This document shows, piece after piece, positions 17,736-26,845 of a stretch of DNA of 64,000 nucleotides; the first letter of the stretch is position 1, and every line of letters starts with the position of its first letter. The stretch is from the NCBI GenBank assembly GCA_029262065.1, contig JAJDAC010000044.1:1-64000 (forward strand), written 5' to 3'. The notes beneath the pieces were generated by a model. The model did not search any database, was not told the origin of the DNA, and saw only the letters and a list, made by a program, of their open reading frames with translations. This stretch comes from Candidatus Krumholzibacteriota bacterium (GTDB lineage: Bacteria > Krumholzibacteriota > Krumholzibacteriia > JAJRXK01). A program made the translations under genes and the position numbers.

Positions 17736-18596
17736 ATGACGGTGGTAGCCATCGACTGCCCGCTTTGCCAAGGGCGTTCGGCCACGCCTATCTGGCGCGA
17801 GGGCGACCACTCGATCGTTCGCTGCGCGGCGTGCAAGCTCATGCAGGCCCATCCACTGGCCGAACTTCCGTTGGCCTACGACGAAGACTACTACCGCGAT
17901 GGTCATCACGTAGAGAACCCACTGCGGCGTGAGCTGTTCACGGAGCGGTTCAACACCGTCATCGGCCAGGCGCCCAGCGGCGGCACGATCCTGGACATCG
18001 GATGCGGCACGGGAGATTTTCTGCGCGTGTGTCACGACCACGGGTGGGACACGGTGGGCGTGGACGTGAGTCCCTTCGCGGCGCAGATCACGCGCGAACG
18101 TACGGGCGGCGAAGCCCACCACGGCCGCATCCAGGAACTTGACCTGGGTGACGAGCGCTTCGACGTCGTGCACATGCACCACATGTTCGAGCACGTGGCC
18201 GACCCCCTGGATGTCCTTCGGCACGTATACAAACTCATGAAACCCCAGGGGCGCCTGGTCATCGAAGTGCCCAACGAGCGAAATCTCATCAACATTGTCC
18301 AGAAACTACATGGCCGACAGATGCTCCCCAGCGACAAGCCCCCCACCCACCTTCTTTTCTTTGAAGAAGGCACGCTGTTGCGTACGGTACGCACGGCGGG
18401 TTTCGAGATCGACTCCATCGACCAGATGGATCTGACCACCGAGGCGCGTCGCCAGATCTATCGCTACTTCGATGGGAAGGGCAACATCATCTCGCGCACA
18501 GTCGAAGCACTGTACTCGGCGGGGATGCCCTCGAAAATGAAGTTGGGAGTGTTTCTTCTTCTGCAGGGGCGACGACCCGCTCGGTCAGGTGCATGA
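17736..18596 (+). CDS. Class I SAM-dependent methyltransferase with N-terminal zinc-ribbon-like segment
   Basis: A 286-residue protein. Four cysteines near the N-terminus (CPLCQG and CAACKL at about 8, 11, 30 and 33) form a probable zinc ribbon, as in Methyltransf_23-type proteins found in polysaccharide loci. The SAM core follows with ILDIGCGTGDFLRV (motif I), VGVDVSPFAAQ, FDVVHMHHMFEHVADP (post-I/II region) and LVIEVPNERN. The C-terminal helices end in SGMPSK-like basic residues (FLLLQGRRPARSG). The substrate is unknown. The following genes encode a glycosyltransferase and a flippase, so methylation of a sugar or lipid-linked glycan is the likely role, by inference. It overlaps the next start by 4 bases. 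Confidence 0.8.
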   Translation: MTVVAIDCPLCQGRSATPIWREGDHSIVRCAACKLMQAHPLAELPLAYDEDYYRDGHHVENPLRRELFTERFNTVIGQAPSGGTILDIGCGTGDFLRVCHDHGWDTVGVDVSPFAAQITRERTGGEAHHGRIQELDLGDERFDVVHMHHMFEHVADPLDVLRHVYKLMKPQGRLVIEVPNERNLINIVQKLHGRQMLPSDKPPTHLLFFEEGTLLRTVRTAGFEIDSIDQMDLTTEARRQIYRYFDGKGNIISRTVEALYSAGMPSKMKLGVFLLLQGRRPARSGA

Positions 18597-19789
18597 GCGA
18601 ACCGCTCGATTTCGTGGTCTTCTCGGTGAATTCGTGGCAAGCGTGGCACGACGGCGGTTTTCGTACGCGCAACGCCCGCGTGTTCCAGAGCCTGCGGCAG
18701 TTCGAAGACTCCGGCCAGGTCCTCCACGTGGAGACGTTTCCCAAATCGCTGCTGCCGCGGGCCAACCAGCGCCGTCGAACGCTCGTTGAATGTACGCATG
18801 GCCAGGCCCTGCCCATCGCCTGGCCGCACGCCCTGGTGCGCGTGGATGCCGGCACGGCGGCGCTGCAACTGTCGCGCACGCTGATGTACCGCGCTCCACA
18901 ATGGGCAAGCGGAGTGGTGCGGCGCGCGTGCGACGAACTGGGTCTTCGTGACCCCGCCCTGGTGGTGTACGACCCGGCGGCCGCGCGCATGTTTTCCCAT
19001 CTTCCGTCGCGACTACGCCTGGTCGACGCCGACTTCAATTGGATCGACCATGGCGATCTGGTGAAGCGCGGGCGCGGCGCGTTGGAGCGCGGCTACGAGT
19101 GCATCCGCCAACAGGCCGACGTGGTCGTACGCGTATCGGACCGTCCCTTCCCACTCCTGGAGGGCCCACCGGTAAACGAGATCATCGCCAACGGGTTCGA
19201 CGCACGACTGTTCCGTCGAGGGCACGAAGAGCCGGTGTCCTTGCAATCGATCCCCAGGCCGCGCGCGGGCTACGTGGGAACGATCCAGGGTCGCGTCGAC
19301 CTGGACCTGCTGACGCAGGTAGCCAGACTACGACCCAACGTATCCTGGATACTCCTGGGACCGGTTTGGGAGAGTAGCGATGTGGCCGCGCTGAAGGCTC
19401 TTCCCAACGTGTTCCTATTGGGCGCCAAGACCCACGATCGCGTGCCCGCGTACGTCGAAGCCCTGGATGTGGGACTGATCGTGCATCGCGACGACGCGCT
19501 GACCGCAAGCATGGACCCGCTGAAACTGTATGAGTACCTGGCCATGGGAATTCCCGTGGTTTCCACGCCGGTGGCGGGAATCGAGCCCTTCACCAGGTTC
19601 GTCCGCGTGGCCCGAACCGCCGAAACCTTCGCCGCGGCCGTGGACATGGCCCTGGACGAAGCGTCCGACCGCAAGGAAGAACGCCAGGCATCGGTCGAAG
19701 ACTGTTCGTGGGAACATCGCCTGCGGAAGTTGCACGCGCTCATACGTGAGCATCGACACGCACCCAACACCACACGGACCGCGTCGTGA
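18593..19789 (+). CDS. Glycosyltransferase, GT4/GT1-like (GT-B fold)
   Basis: A 398-residue protein with two Rossmann-like halves. The N-terminal half carries SVNSWQAWHDGGFRTRNARV, a segment typical of GT4-like enzymes that scan for acceptors. The C-terminal half has RAGYVGTIQGRVDLDLL, WILLGPVWE, NVFLLGAKTHDRVPAYVEAL, DVGLIVHRD and the nucleotide-sugar EX7E-like region DPLKLYEYLAMGIPVVSTP. The donor and acceptor are unknown. It overlaps the methyltransferase gene upstream and the flippase gene downstream by 4 bases each, which suggests a small glycan assembly and export unit at the end of the carboxylase operon. No signal peptide or transmembrane segment is seen, so it is probably cytoplasmic. 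Confidence 0.82.
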   Translation: MSEPLDFVVFSVNSWQAWHDGGFRTRNARVFQSLRQFEDSGQVLHVETFPKSLLPRANQRRRTLVECTHGQALPIAWPHALVRVDAGTAALQLSRTLMYRAPQWASGVVRRACDELGLRDPALVVYDPAAARMFSHLPSRLRLVDADFNWIDHGDLVKRGRGALERGYECIRQQADVVVRVSDRPFPLLEGPPVNEIIANGFDARLFRRGHEEPVSLQSIPRPRAGYVGTIQGRVDLDLLTQVARLRPNVSWILLGPVWESSDVAALKALPNVFLLGAKTHDRVPAYVEALDVGLIVHRDDALTASMDPLKLYEYLAMGIPVVSTPVAGIEPFTRFVRVARTAETFAAAVDMALDEASDRKEERQASVEDCSWEHRLRKLHALIREHRHAPNTTRTAS

Positions 19790-21351
19790 GCAACGGACCC
19801 ATCGACGCACTCAAGCGCAGCTCCATTCTACTGGGTTCGCTGTACGGCGTGTCCCAGGTGGCCGGACTGGCCAAGGAAATCGTCGTCGCGCAGGAGTTCG
19901 GCGCCACGGGCGTCATGGACGCCTTCGAAATTGCCCACAATCTGCCGCAACTCATGGCCAATTTCGTCATGGGCGGCCTGGGCGGGGCCTTGATCCCGCA
20001 CGCGGTGAGGTATCTACGTGAAGGCGGGGCCACGGCCAGCTACTTCGCGTTCCTTCGGCAGGTTGGAGTCAGGCTGGTCCTGGTGCTGGGTACACTGATG
20101 GCGCTGGCCTACTGGAAATCGTATGGCGTCGTGAAGCTTCTGGGGCCGGGCCTCCCCAATTCTGACATGGCGCTGGCCAGCGATCTCTTGCGCACGCTTC
20201 TCGTGGGAGCATTCCTGTCCTTGCTCTTGGGTCTGATGGTGGCGGCCTGCCACGGATTGCGGCGCTTTGGCGTGGCCGGCCTGCCGGGCAGCATCTCGCC
20301 CCTGGTCATGGCCGTGGCCGTGGCCTGGACCGCTTCTTCGGTGGGCATTCGCGGGTTGGCCGGAGGTTACGTCGTCGGTCAGGCACTTAGCCTGGCATTG
20401 CTCACCGCCTATCTGGTACGCGTGCGCCGCAACGAAACCCAAAGCGAGGGGCCTACCGTGTCCAGCGACGCCTGGCGCATGAGCCTGGCGGCAGTGACCC
20501 TCGTGTTCCTGGGCTGGAGCGGTGGCATCATCAACGTCACCGTGGACAAACTCATGGCCTCCACGTTGCCAGCGGGACGGGTTGCCGCATTGGGTTACGG
20601 CTACAAGATGATGATGATTCCCATTGGTCTGTTCAACTCGGTGGTCGGTGTCGCTTTGCTGCCCCACTTGAGTGCCGCGGCCCACGACGATGACGAGGCC
20701 GGTCAACGGCGCGCCCTGACCTATTCGATCCGACTGTTGGCCCTGCTGCTGATACCGGCGGCCGTGGCCTTCATGGTGGTGCCCCACCAACTCGTGCGCG
20801 GTCTGTACGAACGCCGGAATTTCGACGCCGCGGCCACCGACCTGACATCGATTGCCCTGTCCATGTACGCACCGGCCATTCTCTTCCGCAGCTTTCTTAC
20901 CGTGTTCGTAACGCTGCTCTACGCCCGCCACCGAACACGCATGGTGGCGTTCCTCAGCCTGCTGACCGTGGGCCTGAACGTGCTTACCAACTGGTGGCTC
21001 ATGGGGCTGTACGGCCACGGCGGCGTGGCCTTGTCCACCAGTCTGGTTACGTTCCTCCACGCGGCCGCGCTGTTGGCGCTGGTGCCCACGTTGCGCGCGG
21101 TACTCGGTAGCCGCCTGGTCCTCTTGAGCCTGGCCCGCGCCACCATTGGCGCCGGAGTCATGGCGGTGGGACTACGTGGATTGGGCTCGTTTCTGCAGAG
21201 CCGCGACACACCGGCCGTCGTGGTCACCATTGCTACCATCGTGGCCGGCGGAGCCATCTACTCAATAGCCATGATGATTTTGGGCGGCGGCGAAATGGGC
21301 GAGGTGTGGCGCAGCGTGACGCGGCGACGGAAGGCCGGACCGGAAGCCTAG
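19786..21351 (+). CDS. MurJ/Wzx-like MOP-family lipid-linked oligosaccharide flippase
   Basis: A 521-residue polytopic membrane protein with about 13-14 hydrophobic segments. The N-terminal signature SSILLGSLYGVSQVAGLAKEIVVAQEFG and MDAFEIAHNLPQLMANFVMGGLGGALIP parallels MurJ (DAF...LPN...F..GA...AFIP), and a later GYGYKMMMIPIGLFNSVVGVALLPHLS segment is also MurJ-like. MurJ moves lipid II across the inner membrane. Because the two preceding genes look like glycan-modifying enzymes, a different lipid-linked glycan is equally possible. The GTG start overlaps the glycosyltransferase stop. Its TAG stop shares bases with the stop of the convergent OPT gene, so there is no intergenic space. Confidence 0.82.
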   Translation: MSNGPIDALKRSSILLGSLYGVSQVAGLAKEIVVAQEFGATGVMDAFEIAHNLPQLMANFVMGGLGGALIPHAVRYLREGGATASYFAFLRQVGVRLVLVLGTLMALAYWKSYGVVKLLGPGLPNSDMALASDLLRTLLVGAFLSLLLGLMVAACHGLRRFGVAGLPGSISPLVMAVAVAWTASSVGIRGLAGGYVVGQALSLALLTAYLVRVRRNETQSEGPTVSSDAWRMSLAAVTLVFLGWSGGIINVTVDKLMASTLPAGRVAALGYGYKMMMIPIGLFNSVVGVALLPHLSAAAHDDDEAGQRRALTYSIRLLALLLIPAAVAFMVVPHQLVRGLYERRNFDAAATDLTSIALSMYAPAILFRSFLTVFVTLLYARHRTRMVAFLSLLTVGLNVLTNWWLMGLYGHGGVALSTSLVTFLHAAALLALVPTLRAVLGSRLVLLSLARATIGAGVMAVGLRGLGSFLQSRDTPAVVVTIATIVAGGAIYSIAMMILGGGEMGEVWRSVTRRRKAGPEA

Positions 21352-23345
21352 TCGGGCATCATCCCCAGAGCCAACAAGGCGGCAACCAGCAGCCCCATGA
21401 GGCTCTCGCCGGCGATCAAGCCACTACTTACCGGGGTGATCAGGCCGGCTTTGTCAGCGCGCGTGCGCCGCACGGCCAGGGCCACCAGTGCTCCCAGCAA
21501 CAGAGCAAAACTGTCGCCCGCGCCAATGATCATGCCCATACCCAGACCAAACGAGCTGGGCATCCACCACGATCGAATTCCAAACCGGCGCTCAAAGAAG
21601 GTCAAGGCAACGGCCACTACGACCCCCACCGCCACGGCCCAACGCGCCGTCGTCGAAAGGACTTCGAGCCCCGAGGTCATCAGCTCCGCGGTAAGGGCCC
21701 AGCTTCGCGCCGCCGGCGCGGGAAAGGTCGTGGAACCCAGTAGGTCGGCGGACGGCACCAGCAGGTAGAACGCGCCGACCACGGTCACCGACCCCGCTAC
21801 CACGCCAATGACCTGGGCCAGCACCTGCAGTCGCGTCTTCGCTCCCAGCAAGTACCCGCACTTCAATCTCACGGACAAGTCAGATGCCGACGCCGCCCCG
21901 GTGGCCGTGATCGACGCCGCCATGAGGTTGCCGGTGAGATCGGCCGCCAACGCGCCGTGTCCCAACTGGGTCACGCGGGCCAATGGCCCGGCCGGTGAAA
22001 TGTCGGTTTCGCCCGACGCCCGGGCGCTGACGGTTGCGAACAACAGTGTGGCCAGTACCACGAGGGTGGAGATCCACCAGGGAAGCCCGAATGCAGTGTG
22101 ACCCACCAGCAACACGGCCGCGGCCACGATGGGTGCGCCCAGTCGAAACCAGATGGCCGGCGGCTCGATGTCGGCCAGGGGGTCGGTTCCCGTTTCCCGG
22201 CCCGAATGAAGCTGGCGCCACAGGTGAAGCATGGCCCGCCCCACGGTGGCACCCTGCTCGGCCAAAGCCACTACCGATGTGCTGATGATGATGGCGGTTC
22301 CGCACCACAATGCGAATCCGAACTGAACGCTGTTCCAATCCACGCCGTCGATCCAACCGCGCGAGGCCATCACGGGGGCAAGACCCACGTAGGTAACGGC
22401 GGCACCCAACGTCATCCACAGGGTGTTGCGAACACCCAACAACGCACCCGCCGCCAGGTGTACCGCACTGAGGTTCAGCGCCACCGTGTACTCCACCCAG
22501 GGACGGCCCGCGAACGTGCCGGGAACCGACAACGAGGCTGGAATGCGGGCGGGCCACCAGGGATACGTTACGTCGATCTGCCACTTCAGCAGTGCTCCGA
22601 CGACCATCGATACGCCCAGTGCCTTGGCCTGGCCCACGAGATCGTTGCCCTTCTGGTAGAGGCCACGCACCAATTGGGCGGCGGCCAGACCGGAGGGAAA
22701 CGGCAACTCTTCGTAGTGGATCATCGCGCGCTTGACGGGCAGGAACGCAAGAACGCCCAGCGTACAAAGAAGAGCCGACCACAACATCAACCAACCGGCG
22801 TGGATCGGTGTTCCCCCGGACATGAGATGCGCGGGCAAAGCCGTTACCACGACCGCGGTCACCGAGAAGCCCGCGGCCGATGCCGTGGACTGCATGCAAT
22901 TGGTCTCGAGCGCGCTCAGCTCGGACCGGGTCCATCCGAACCTGGTCGAGCCTCGCCACACCAACACACTCAGCAAAGTAGCCGTGAGCGCCACACCGGT
23001 CGCCCAACCGATCTTCAGTCCTACGTAGACATTGCTGACGCCGAGAATGCACCCGATGAGCAATCCTGTAACCGTGGCCCTCAGCGTGAGCTGCGGCGCA
23101 TCGCCCTGGAAGACGTCACGAAGCCAACGCTCGTCGATCTGACGATGGGACTCTTCCGCCTGCGCGTGGAAGAAATCCGAGGCGGGCGCGAGGTGAGGTG
23201 GAAGTTCGGGCCGATCAAGCGGGGCGGAAGGAATTGCCGGGCCAAGGGTAGAATCCCCCACGTCCGGGGCGTGGGTGGGCGGAGCGACTTCAGTCGCCGG
23301 GATCCTGTTCTTCGTTCTGCTCGAAATCTTCAAGGTCGGCCACAA
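21348..23345 (-). CDS. OPT-family oligopeptide/metal-chelate transporter
   Basis: A polytopic membrane protein of up to 665 residues with about 14-16 hydrophobic segments. OPT features include TGLLIGCILGVSNVYVGLKIG near the first helix, HYEELPFPSGLAAAQLVRG, and a C-terminal GMIIGAGDSFALLLGALVAL followed by PVSSGLIAGESLMG. The family imports oligopeptides or metal-siderophore/peptide complexes by proton symport. The start is uncertain. The longest frame begins with TTG at 23345 inside xseB, while a GTG at 23261 just after the xseB stop would shorten the protein by 28 hydrophilic residues. The tail-to-tail arrangement with the flippase gene leaves no spacer. It is probably cotranscribed with the exonuclease VII genes. 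Confidence 0.88.
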   Translation of the reverse strand: MWPTLKISSRTKNRIPATEVAPPTHAPDVGDSTLGPAIPSAPLDRPELPPHLAPASDFFHAQAEESHRQIDERWLRDVFQGDAPQLTLRATVTGLLIGCILGVSNVYVGLKIGWATGVALTATLLSVLVWRGSTRFGWTRSELSALETNCMQSTASAAGFSVTAVVVTALPAHLMSGGTPIHAGWLMLWSALLCTLGVLAFLPVKRAMIHYEELPFPSGLAAAQLVRGLYQKGNDLVGQAKALGVSMVVGALLKWQIDVTYPWWPARIPASLSVPGTFAGRPWVEYTVALNLSAVHLAAGALLGVRNTLWMTLGAAVTYVGLAPVMASRGWIDGVDWNSVQFGFALWCGTAIIISTSVVALAEQGATVGRAMLHLWRQLHSGRETGTDPLADIEPPAIWFRLGAPIVAAAVLLVGHTAFGLPWWISTLVVLATLLFATVSARASGETDISPAGPLARVTQLGHGALAADLTGNLMAASITATGAASASDLSVRLKCGYLLGAKTRLQVLAQVIGVVAGSVTVVGAFYLLVPSADLLGSTTFPAPAARSWALTAELMTSGLEVLSTTARWAVAVGVVVAVALTFFERRFGIRSWWMPSSFGLGMGMIIGAGDSFALLLGALVALAVRRTRADKAGLITPVSSGLIAGESLMGLLVAALLALGMMPD

Positions 23346-23550
23346 CCTGCTCGATCTCCAGCTTGCTGCTCAATAGCCTACGGCGACAGAGCTTGATCAG
23401 TTCGCTGGCCCGCTTCACACGCACGGATAGGTCGTCTACGTCGATGGAGTCGCTGTCCAGATCCTCCAAGATCTGTTCCAACTCGGCCACGGCATCGGCG
23501 TAGCGAATGGCGGCGCTCTCTTCCTGGGCGGCAGGCTTGCGCGGACTCAT
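23290..23550 (-). CDS. xseB: Exodeoxyribonuclease VII small subunit
   Basis: An 86-residue helical protein with the family pattern YADAVAELEQILEDLDSDSIDVDDLSVRVKRASELIKLCRRRL, the core helix pair that binds XseA, and an acidic C-terminal tail. XseB joins XseA to form exonuclease VII, which degrades single-stranded DNA from both ends into short oligonucleotides. The start overlaps the xseA stop by 4 bases, so the subunits are probably made in a coupled way. Its last 56 bases may be shared with the N-terminal extension of the OPT gene if that gene starts at its most upstream codon. Confidence 0.92.
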   Translation of the reverse strand: MSPRKPAAQEESAAIRYADAVAELEQILEDLDSDSIDVDDLSVRVKRASELIKLCRRRLLSSKLEIEQVVADLEDFEQNEEQDPGD

Positions 23551-25130
23551 GAAGGTTCCTTCGTAGGAGGCTGGGGCTCGACGGATTCGACCTGGCTGAC
23601 CACACGCGCGTCGGCCAGATGGGTGACGATCTGGGCTCCGGGCGGACAGTCCTGCGCGTTACGCACAAGCTTACCCTGGGCATCATACGTGAGACTGTAT
23701 CCGCGCTGCAAAGCGCGCCGCGGATCAAGAGCCCGGACCTGCGCTTCATGGGCATCGAACATTTTCTGGTGCAGCTCGAACCGGTGGCGCAGTGGCTCCA
23801 ACAAACGGGATTTCATGTGCTCCAGTTCAGATCGATGCCGGCGCCAGAGGTGCTTGGTCCGTTCGGGCGACAGTCGCCGGCGAAACTCCTGTAGATGCGA
23901 ATCGCTAGCCGCCAGATGGCTGCGGGTGACATCGCGCAGGCGGCGCGAACTCGAACCAAGTGAGCGAACCTCGCGCGTCACGCCGTGACGCGCCTCTTGT
24001 CTCAAATGACGCGAGGCGCTTCGCAGGTGGGCCTGCTGTCCCACCAGGGTCGTGCGCGTGGCGGCCGCGATCTGACGGGCCGAGGCCAACAGTGCTTCAT
24101 CGCATCGAACCTGCGCCGCGTGCGTCCCCTCGACGATTTCGGCCCAGGCGTTCTCGACCGTTTCGACCGCCGCCGCCATGCGACGCACCAGTTCGGCCGC
24201 GCAGGCGGTGGGCGTCTTCAACGACAGCGCGGCCACCTCGTCGGCCACACTGCGGTCCGTCTCGTGTCCAATGCCGGTAATCACCGGAACCGGCATGGTC
24301 GCGATTCCACGGGCGATCATCTCGCTATCGAAAGCCGACAGGTCACTACGCGATCCACCGCCACGAATGAGCACGACCACATCGGGCGGGTGCTGCGCAA
24401 AGGCTCGCAACGCGCGTACGACGGTTCGCTCGGTATCGTGACCGGAAACGCGCGCATCGATGGCCTTGACCGAGAACGAGTACGGATGACGCTGGAGTTC
24501 CTGGACAAAATCGTTGTAGGCGGCGCTACCCAGGCTGGTAATCAGGCCCACGCGACGCGGCGCGGCGGCGAACGGTTGTTGCGCGTTGCGTTCGAGCAAT
24601 CCGGCCTGGGCCAACCCTCTCAGCACACGTTCGCGACTGGCCGCCATCTGCCCCAGCGTGAACGTGGGATCGATGCCCATCATCTCCAGCTGAAGCTTGC
24701 CATAGGGCGGGTAGTAGCCCACCTTCGCGCGAATACGCACCTCGATGTTGTCTTCCAGAACGAAGCCTGGTGCCTGCGCGCAATCCTGGTCGATCGCGGC
24801 CCGATTCCAATCGAGCAGGGCGACCGGAACCTTGGCCGCGACCTGGTCCTGTCCAGCCTTCTTCTCGACCAGTTCGAAGTACCGATGACGCGCATTGGGA
24901 CGCGAGCGGGAGAGGCCCTGGATTTCCCCGCGAATCCAGATCTGCTGGGAAAACGTGCGCTTCAGGGCGTTCTCTATGGCCCGGTTCAGCTCGAAGACGC
25001 CGTAGGTATGCGGTGCTCGCGCCGGCGCGCGCTCGGCCGCCGAATCCGACACCTGGTCGAATCCGTAGCTGACGCTATCGCCAAAGTCCTCACCGAAGAG
25101 GGGTCCAAAGTCGTTTCCGGGGCGGCTCAT
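23547..25130 (-). CDS. xseA: Exodeoxyribonuclease VII large subunit
   Basis: A 527-residue protein from the ATG at 25130. A GTG at 25166 would add 12 residues, and neither start has an ideally spaced Shine-Dalgarno site. An unusually long N-terminal leader of about 45 residues precedes the OB-fold domain (YGVFELNRAIENALKRTF, QIWIRGEIQGLSRS). The catalytic domain has RVGLITSLGSAAYNDF, VVVLIRGGGSRSDLSAFDSE, PVITGIGHETDRSVAD and LKTPTACAAELV, the conserved XseA blocks. The C-terminal coiled-coil region (many Arg-rich helices) and a final beta segment with PRRALQRGYSLTYD follow. It is divergent from the peptide-binding protein gene with only about 80 bases between, so both promoters must lie close together. 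Confidence 0.93.
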   Translation of the reverse strand: MSRPGNDFGPLFGEDFGDSVSYGFDQVSDSAAERAPARAPHTYGVFELNRAIENALKRTFSQQIWIRGEIQGLSRSRPNARHRYFELVEKKAGQDQVAAKVPVALLDWNRAAIDQDCAQAPGFVLEDNIEVRIRAKVGYYPPYGKLQLEMMGIDPTFTLGQMAASRERVLRGLAQAGLLERNAQQPFAAAPRRVGLITSLGSAAYNDFVQELQRHPYSFSVKAIDARVSGHDTERTVVRALRAFAQHPPDVVVLIRGGGSRSDLSAFDSEMIARGIATMPVPVITGIGHETDRSVADEVAALSLKTPTACAAELVRRMAAAVETVENAWAEIVEGTHAAQVRCDEALLASARQIAAATRTTLVGQQAHLRSASRHLRQEARHGVTREVRSLGSSSRRLRDVTRSHLAASDSHLQEFRRRLSPERTKHLWRRHRSELEHMKSRLLEPLRHRFELHQKMFDAHEAQVRALDPRRALQRGYSLTYDAQGKLVRNAQDCPPGAQIVTHLADARVVSQVESVEPQPPTKEPS

Positions 25131-25210
25131 TCCTTGTTTATACACACTTCCTTCGTTCGTGGCCACGGGCTACAATGCCCCCGCCCCGCCGCAACAACGA
25201 CGAAAGCGTC

Positions 25211-26845
25211 ATGCAAACCGTTATGCCAGCCGTCATGAGCGTCTTCAAATTGGCCACGCCACGTGCCCAGATCCGCACGCTGCTCCTGGCGGTGCTCTGC
25301 ATCGTGGTCATGGGCGGGTGTGCTCTGGACGAGGAGCCGGCCGATTTCTCGTTTCTGAACATCGAACCCGAGACGATCGATCCGGGCCGGTTGAGCGGCC
25401 AGGCCGGCGGGCGCATCGCGCTGAGCATCTTCGAGGGCCTTACCTATCGCGACGCCCGAACTCTGGCCCCGGTTCCGGGAATGGCGCGCTCGTGGGACAT
25501 CAGCCCCGATGGTCGCACCTACACGTTCCATCTACGTGAGGCCCGCTGGACCGACGGACGTCCGGTGACCAGCGGCGACTTCCAGTTCGCCTGGACCCGG
25601 CTTCTGGACCCGCTCACGGCCGCGCGATACGGCAACATGCTTTTCGATGTCGTCAACGCCCGCGCGTTCAACGCCGGCAAACTGACCGACCCGACCCAAC
25701 TGGGCCTGCGTTGCCTGGATGATCAGACATTCCAGGTCGAACTGGAGGCCCCCGTCGCCTACTTTCTGGACCTGTGCGCGTTCTATCCGCTACTGCCGGT
25801 ACCTCGATGGCAGGTGGAGACCCACGGCGACGCGTGGATCCGTCCAAAGAACATCGTGACCAACGGACCCTTCCGTCTGGTCGATTGGCAGATCAGTCGC
25901 CGCATTCGCATGCAACGCAATCCGGAGTACTGGAATGCGGACCAGGTTCAACTCAACGTTGTAGACGCTTTGCCCGGTGACTACATCAACGGCAACTTCA
26001 ATCGCTACACCAGCGGACTGCTCGACTGGATCGACGCATCAGGGGTGCCGCTCACCGTGGTCGATGCCCTGCGCGATCGTCCCGACTTTCACACCGCGCC
26101 CTATTTCAATACGTACTTCTACCGTTTCAACGTGACGCGCCCCCCCTTGGACGACGTCCGCGTTCGCAAGGCCCTGTACCACGCGGTGGATTCCCGCGCC
26201 ATTACCGAGTACGTCATGCGCGCCGGACAGGAACCGGCCCACAGCCTCATACCACCGGGTCTGCCAGGCTACTCGGAAGTACAACTATCGGGCTACGACC
26301 CCGATCGCGCCCGGCAGCTCCTGGCCGAGGCTGGCTTTGCCGACGGCGACGGATTTCCCGAAGTAGAGCTCCTGTTCAATACCAGCGAGGCCCACAAGCA
26401 GGTGGCCGAGGTCATCCAACAACAGTGGAAGCGCACGTTGGGGATCGAAGTGAAGCTGGTGAACCAGGAGTGGAAAGTCTACCTGGCCAACACCAAAGCC
26501 CTGGAGTACGACATCTCGCGTGGCGGTTGGATCGGTGACTATCTGGACCCCAACACGTTTCTCGACATGTGGCTCAGCGGCAGCGGCAACAACCGTACCG
26601 GGTTTGCCAGCGAGGCCTACGACGATCTGATCGCACGCGCGCGTTTCGCGACCGACCCCAACGAACGCATGCAGCTTCTACGTCAGTGCGAAGAAATCAT
26701 CACGCAGGAGGAATGCATCATCCTGCCCATCTACTACTACGTGGTGACCAACATGTACGACGCCTCGCGTTGGGAGGGTTTGACGCCCAACTTGGTAAAC
26801 GGAATCGATCTGCGGTCGGTGCGCCGTAAGGCGGGCCCGCTGTGA
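25211..26845 (+). CDS. oppA: Peptide ABC transporter substrate-binding lipoprotein (OppA-like, SBP_bac_5)
   Basis: About 544 residues. The start at 25211 is preferred over 25175 because a TACAAT -10-like hexamer at 25171-25176 would place the transcript start near 25183. This is not certain. A basic region and hydrophobic stretch (TLLLAVLCIVVMGGC) end in a lipobox. The mature protein has the family I/II sequence style: EPETIDPGRLSGQAGGRIALSIFEGLTYRD, YTFHLREARWTDGRPVTSGDF, RPPLDDVRVRKALYHAVDS and WIGDYLDPNTFLDMWLSG, as in OppA/MppA. It captures peptides in the periplasm and delivers them to the permease pair encoded next. The stop overlaps the oppB start. The ATPase genes are not in this window. 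Confidence 0.88.
   Translation: MQTVMPAVMSVFKLATPRAQIRTLLLAVLCIVVMGGCALDEEPADFSFLNIEPETIDPGRLSGQAGGRIALSIFEGLTYRDARTLAPVPGMARSWDISPDGRTYTFHLREARWTDGRPVTSGDFQFAWTRLLDPLTAARYGNMLFDVVNARAFNAGKLTDPTQLGLRCLDDQTFQVELEAPVAYFLDLCAFYPLLPVPRWQVETHGDAWIRPKNIVTNGPFRLVDWQISRRIRMQRNPEYWNADQVQLNVVDALPGDYINGNFNRYTSGLLDWIDASGVPLTVVDALRDRPDFHTAPYFNTYFYRFNVTRPPLDDVRVRKALYHAVDSRAITEYVMRAGQEPAHSLIPPGLPGYSEVQLSGYDPDRARQLLAEAGFADGDGFPEVELLFNTSEAHKQVAEVIQQQWKRTLGIEVKLVNQEWKVYLANTKALEYDISRGGWIGDYLDPNTFLDMWLSGSGNNRTGFASEAYDDLIARARFATDPNERMQLLRQCEEIITQEECIILPIYYYVVTNMYDASRWEGLTPNLVNGIDLRSVRRKAGPL

Noticed and set aside
20014-21060. 348-codon open frame on the minus strand
   Set aside because: Antisense to the flippase gene. 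No family-like segments.
22098-23396. 432-codon open frame on the plus strand
   Set aside because: Antisense to the OPT gene with no signal of coding. Arg/His-rich shadow.
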